Positions 48,375 to 64,000 of a DNA stretch of 64,000 nucleotides are shown piece by piece (the stretch's first letter is position 1; every line of letters begins with the position of its first letter). The DNA lies in contig CAVNZM010000014.1 of assembly GCA_963693365.1 (NCBI GenBank), forward strand, positions 6,014,001 to 6,078,000, written 5' to 3'. Made by a program: the position numbers and the translations under genes. Below the pieces are notes generated by a model. The model had not been told where the DNA came from. It ran no database searches and worked only from the letters and a program-made list of their open reading frames with translations. The stretch is from Amoebidium appalachense. Taxonomy: Eukaryota; Ichthyosporea.

Positions 48375-48464
48375 ACATCCGATTGAATACACTAAGAAAG
48401 TCTAAGCTAAAATGCAGGTGCAAAATCCTGCAGTGGCCCAGTTATTCTTGTTCTTTTCGTTTCT

Positions 48465-48534
<70 letters not shown>

Positions 48535-49080
48535 GAGAGAGAGAGAGAGAGAGGGGAGGAGTGGGGGGAGGTGAGGGGTGGGCGGGTGGGTGGGTGGGTG
48601 GTGGTGGGGGGGGGGGGGGGGGGGGGGGGGTGGGTTAACGGAGTTGCAATAAAGACCCGACGATGCTCCAGCTCATAAACTAAATTTCTAAAATCATAAT
48701 TTCTCTGTGGTGAGTGCAGCCACGTCATTTTACAATGGTTCTCTTATACCATGCATTTGTTGCCAATAGACCAGCCAAACACGGTCAGCCCAATGTAAAA
48801 TCTAATATATGCACTACATAGACACGGTTTTTGAGTAGCCGGCGCCATCTCGAGAACACTTTTTTTGGGTTCGTGTTTTCATCTCAGACGAGTTTTGTTG
48901 TTGTCCTTTTGTAAAGCTTATCCCGGATTTCATACCCCCCACCCCCCACCCCTTCCCCCCCCCCCCCCCCCTCCCCGACCCCCTGCAATTTGCGCAGCTA
49001 AGTGAATCCCCCCCCCCCCCCCCCCCCTCCCCCCCCCACACACACACACCACCAGCACCACCACCCCCCCCTCCAGACCG

Positions 49081-49114
<34 letters not shown>

Positions 49115-49118
49115 CACA

Positions 49119-49191
<73 letters not shown>

Positions 49192-49678
49192 CCGTTTCTA
49201 GGTTGGTTCACGTTTTCCCTTCATTTTCTTTCTCTTTTTCCTTCTTTCTTGTGCTTGGATAGCCAAGACTATCTGGGATTAACCTTGGCTGTTGGGCAAC
49301 TGTTGTAACATTAGTGCAATTTTTTTTTTTATTCCAGTATTTTAATCTTGGCTCATATTGATCAGACCAGCCAATCAAATTGTCAACATAACAATACTTA
49401 TAGGAACCTTACTATAATAATTATTCTTCGAAATACATTGATCAAATGAACTAGAGGATAATCATTTAATTTTATAGAGGGATATATATTGATCGAGTGA
49501 GTATGGTAATGGCATTTTGTTAATAGTCTAATAACGAGATATATGAATAACAGGATACACTAACCGGAAAATTCATCGGTGGGACCAGATCCCTTTCTAA
49601 TTTAACACCTGCTATGAATAGCAGCTTAATCAAGTGCATGTATACATACACAAACAACATTTTCAAAGCTGCGAAATT
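48375..49678. repeat. G, GA and (CA)n arrays; intergenic
   Basis: A ~58-base G run (48475-48533) leads into GA repeats. A second G run lies at 48606-48630, C runs at 48955-49035, and (CA)n arrays at 49083-49188. 49200-49678 is AT-rich 3' flank of the glycosidase gene with no gene seen. Confidence 0.7.
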
Positions 49679-61299
<11,621 letters not shown>

Positions 61300-61309
61300 A
61301 TCGACCGGA

Positions 61310-61869
61310 GCTACATTTGACTCACCCTTCTTGCCTTTGTATGCAGTTTGATGTTCCTTGCTATAGTCGAAGGGGTCACATTCTACCGAGTTATGCAGCC
61401 TCTCAAAAATAAGAGGAAGCTGACAACACCACTCACCATCATGTCTGCGCAGATTCAAAAATCCATGACGATGTATGCGCAATCACTCGCTACGGCGACG
61501 AGCACAGAGGCACGACAACTTGCATATACGAAAATGCAAACGAACATTTCGGAAACCATACAAAACTATGGCGAGATGAAAACGAATGCCACAAAGATTA
61601 TGTGGTATGAAATAGCTGCCAGTAGTGTGCATATTTTCATCTTCTTGACCGTTTCTATTCTCACATATATATACGAGGTTTACGCTGTTTACTCGAGGCA
61701 AAGAGAACCAGTCTCAGGTATGGGGGGGGGGGTTTTGCTCGGAATATCCCCTCAGCGGTATATCATGATCACGTACATAGATGTCGGGTGGTGACTATAT
61801 ATCAGGGTTTACTTTCTCTACGAGACACCATAAAGACTACAAGGAGAAATCAATTAGTTGGGGTTCCCC

Positions 61870-61909
<40 letters not shown>

Positions 61910-61941
61910 GGGCTCCCCTCGGGACACTCGGTATCAGCTGG

Positions 61942-61996
<55 letters not shown>

Positions 61997-63065
61997 GTGT
62001 GTGTGTGTGCGCGTGCGCTATAATTTTGTAGTGATGTGTTTCTCAAGCCAATCAATACATCTAATAAACAGGTCGTAGTTACGCGTGTTTAGCGAAACCT
62101 TCGTGTAGTGAAGTCACGAAGCTTGCCATTCCTCATTCATCTGTTGGCATCAACAGCCGAGCTTCAGATCATCGCTGTGATAATTGCATATGTGTCTACT
62201 TTACACACGCCACCCAACCCACCCGCAATGACCAACGGTAATGTCGATTTTAAGTGGCTTGCAGTTCTGAAAGGACAAGGAGAGGTAACGGAAGACTATT
62301 ACGTCGCTACCATTTCCTTCATGTCTTACGGCATTGGTCTTTTCACCAACCCGATCCTTCAACGGCAAAGGATAATACACCTCATCTATGCGAGTTCGTA
62401 TGCTCTACAGAAGAATCACGGGTGCCAGTATTACGCTCCGCTCCCGTTATTTTTGATAATGGGGACTGCTGCATCTCTTCCTGTTTGGATCCTGTCACCT
62501 ACTGAGGTGACTCGTATTTTTCCTTACACACACAGCGAACACTGGACTCTCGGGACCGTAGAGCCGCCGCGAGAGAAAGCATGCACGCGGTCGCGAGAGT
62601 GTAAGGAAAAATCGAGCGTGAGGCGAACAGCAAGTTCATAGCAGCCCAGGCACCGTCAGTACGTGCCAGGTTTGGATCGATCAATACATTCGACATTCGA
62701 GTAGCCAAGTTTGGACAAACAGATACTACTTATCAGCTGCATGGGCCACCGTTGTAACATACATTGTGTTGTGGCTTTATTACGATCTCAGAACGAAGCA
62801 TGTGCATGTCATGTTTAGCGATTATCAATCAAACACTCGCTCTTTCATACTACAGGTTTTAATGTTTTCAAGCTATTTGTTATTCAATGCGAGTTTATTG
62901 TTAAAGGAGGGCCTGGGTTCCGCATTTGTATTTCTCGCGATCACTGTGTGCAGAACTCCATGCACGTCGTATGTTTTGGACCATTTTTGGTGTCAGGTTA
63001 TACAAGCACATTTAGACCATCGAACAGGGGCTACCGTCACTTTCCACCCTTCTTATCCATCCTAA
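61310..63065 (+). pseudogene. Multi-pass membrane protein gene, interrupted by a LINE fragment and with unresolved frames
   Basis: Before the LINE (61330-61676) one frame reads a membrane segment (LLAFVCSLMFLAIVEGVTFY), a ~70-residue helical loop (MSAQIQKSMTMYAQSLATAT region) and a second membrane segment (ASSVHIFIFLTVSILTYIY). After it (62108-62520) another frame gives three hydrophobic segments (LQIIAVIIAYVST; YYVATISFMSYGIGLF; LPLFLIMGTAASLPVWIL). Further on (~62720-63063) comes ATVVTYIVLWLYY and a segment around FILQVLMFSSYLLFNASLLL, ending at a stop at 63063-63065. Together ~7 segments suggest a receptor- or channel-like protein, but I recognise no family. Without the LINE the first frame stops soon after (TYIYETFV then TAG), so either an intron lies there or the gene is dead. 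Exon borders are not resolved. Confidence 0.45.
61677..62092 (-). mobile_element. Severely 5'-truncated LINE fragment
   Basis: Holds only the LINE 3' tail (GGTTTACGCTGTTTACTCGA...), the T34 run (poly(A) on the minus strand), (GT)n, and ~90 bases of the ORF2 end. CGA stands on both sides (61674-61676, 62093-62095), a minimal possible target duplication. It interrupts sequence coding for membrane segments. Confidence 0.85.
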
Positions 63066-63241
63066 TGTAATCTTGAAGATAGATTCATTGTTCTTCTTGT
63101 AGAATATAAATTAGTTAAGCCTTTTCTAATCATTACCTTCGTATTATGTATACTAATGTGGTTTTATAGTTATAAATCATAGTTCATGAATTGGTTATAC
63201 CACTGCCAAGTTGAAATGTGTTTCTCCTTTTAACCCTTTCT

Positions 63242-63282
<41 letters not shown>

Positions 63283-63446
63283 AATAAAAAAATACCCGAC
63301 ATATATGTAAATCTTAGGCCAGATGTTTTCTTAATATTGGAATTCACGAAGAATCTTCTAAAGTACAAGTAAAGCTGTATGAACATACATAAGTCAAGAC
63401 CTCTTATATCATTTTTATTTAAAACAAGTTACACTGCACGAGAGCG

Positions 63447-63477
<31 letters not shown>

Positions 63478-64000
63478 ACCACCACCACCACCAGGGCCCA
63501 AGTTGGCCGTCCCACCACATCGGTTAAACAACTTGCTCCGAGAAAGCGGAATTATTCCGCAAAAAGCAGAATTGTGCTGCTAAAGGCAGAATTATTCAGC
63601 AAAAGTAGAATTATTCAGCTAAACACAGAAATATTCTAAAAGCAGAACTATTCTGCTGCCGAAAAAAGCAGAATAGTTCTGCGTTTTCGGCAGCAGAATA
63701 ATTCTGCGTTTTGCGGTATAATTTGCTAAAAGAAGAAAATATCTGCTACAAGCAGAATAATTCTGGGCTTTGCAAGTCGAATCTGCCGATGTGGTTGGGC
63801 CCTCCCTCCCCTCCCTCTGGAGGATGAGCTCTGCTTCATATGCATACTCTTTGTGTGTTTTGCGCTCTGCAGTGTGTTGTCCATTCCGAATGTGCACTTT
63901 CTGCTCGATGCATGCACAAACTCTAACGTCCCCCCCCCCCCTCCCCACACACACACACACATGTACACACACCCTCCCTCCCCTGCCTATATATCGGTCC
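63066..64000. repeat. 3' flank: C runs, GCAGAATTATTC-type hairpin repeats, dispersed-repeat copy
   Basis: C/A runs lie at 63243-63290 and 63450-63495. From 63540 to 63780 the unit AAGCAGAATTATTC and its complement alternate. 63653-63665 (CTGCTGCCGAAAA) pairs with 63684-63696 around an inner GCAGAA/TTCTGC hairpin. A copy of the ~110-bp dispersed family lies at 63822-63940, followed by C and (CA)n. Confidence 0.7.

Overview
This is nuclear DNA from a eukaryote, most likely a unicellular protist. The evidence is spliceosomal introns with GT..AG borders and consistent phases, a LINE and a tyrosine-recombinase retroelement, and very many long homopolymers and dinucleotide runs. I cannot name the species. 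No prokaryotic operon is present.

Layout. At 0.4-13 kb two genes diverge from an intergenic gap at 2643-3212. The leftward one (complement 396-2642) encodes a disordered charged protein. The rightward one (3213-12989, eight exons) encodes a lysine-rich, probably nucleolar protein with a triplicated exon block and a tRNA-Ser(UGA) gene nested in intron 4. From 13 to 28 kb I see only repeats and mobile DNA: one near full-length LINE (complement ~23257-27850), two 5'-truncated LINE copies and a ~340-bp inverted repeat. At 28.2-35.5 kb an eight-exon gene encodes a secreted modular protein: signal peptide, polyproline, CxxC-rich repeats, then eight SdrD B-like beta domains joined by (PAPT)n linkers.

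At 36958-48374 lies an 11.4-kb AT-rich block bounded by inverted repeats. It carries a NAD2-like ORF that is open only if TGA is read as Trp, plus several tandem arrays, so it looks like mitochondrial-type or linear-plasmid DNA. A 3.9-kb GC-rich Ngaro/PAT-type element with perfect A1-ORFs-B1-A2-B2 split direct repeats has inserted into it.

At 49.7-55.9 kb a six-exon gene on the minus strand encodes a secreted GH79-like (heparanase/beta-glucuronidase clan) glycosidase with an acidic insert. From 56 to 64 kb there are mostly repeats, plus a broken multi-pass membrane protein gene (61.3-63.1 kb) interrupted by a third truncated LINE copy.

Two genome-wide traits stand out. Many introns have a poly(C) tract shortly after a GTATG-type donor and (CA)n or pyrimidine just before the acceptor AG. 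A ~110-bp repeat family occurs at least seven times, always in the sense direction of the gene it sits in or follows. Nearly every long reading frame has a single-base indel, several of them in homopolymers, which could be sequence error or real decay.
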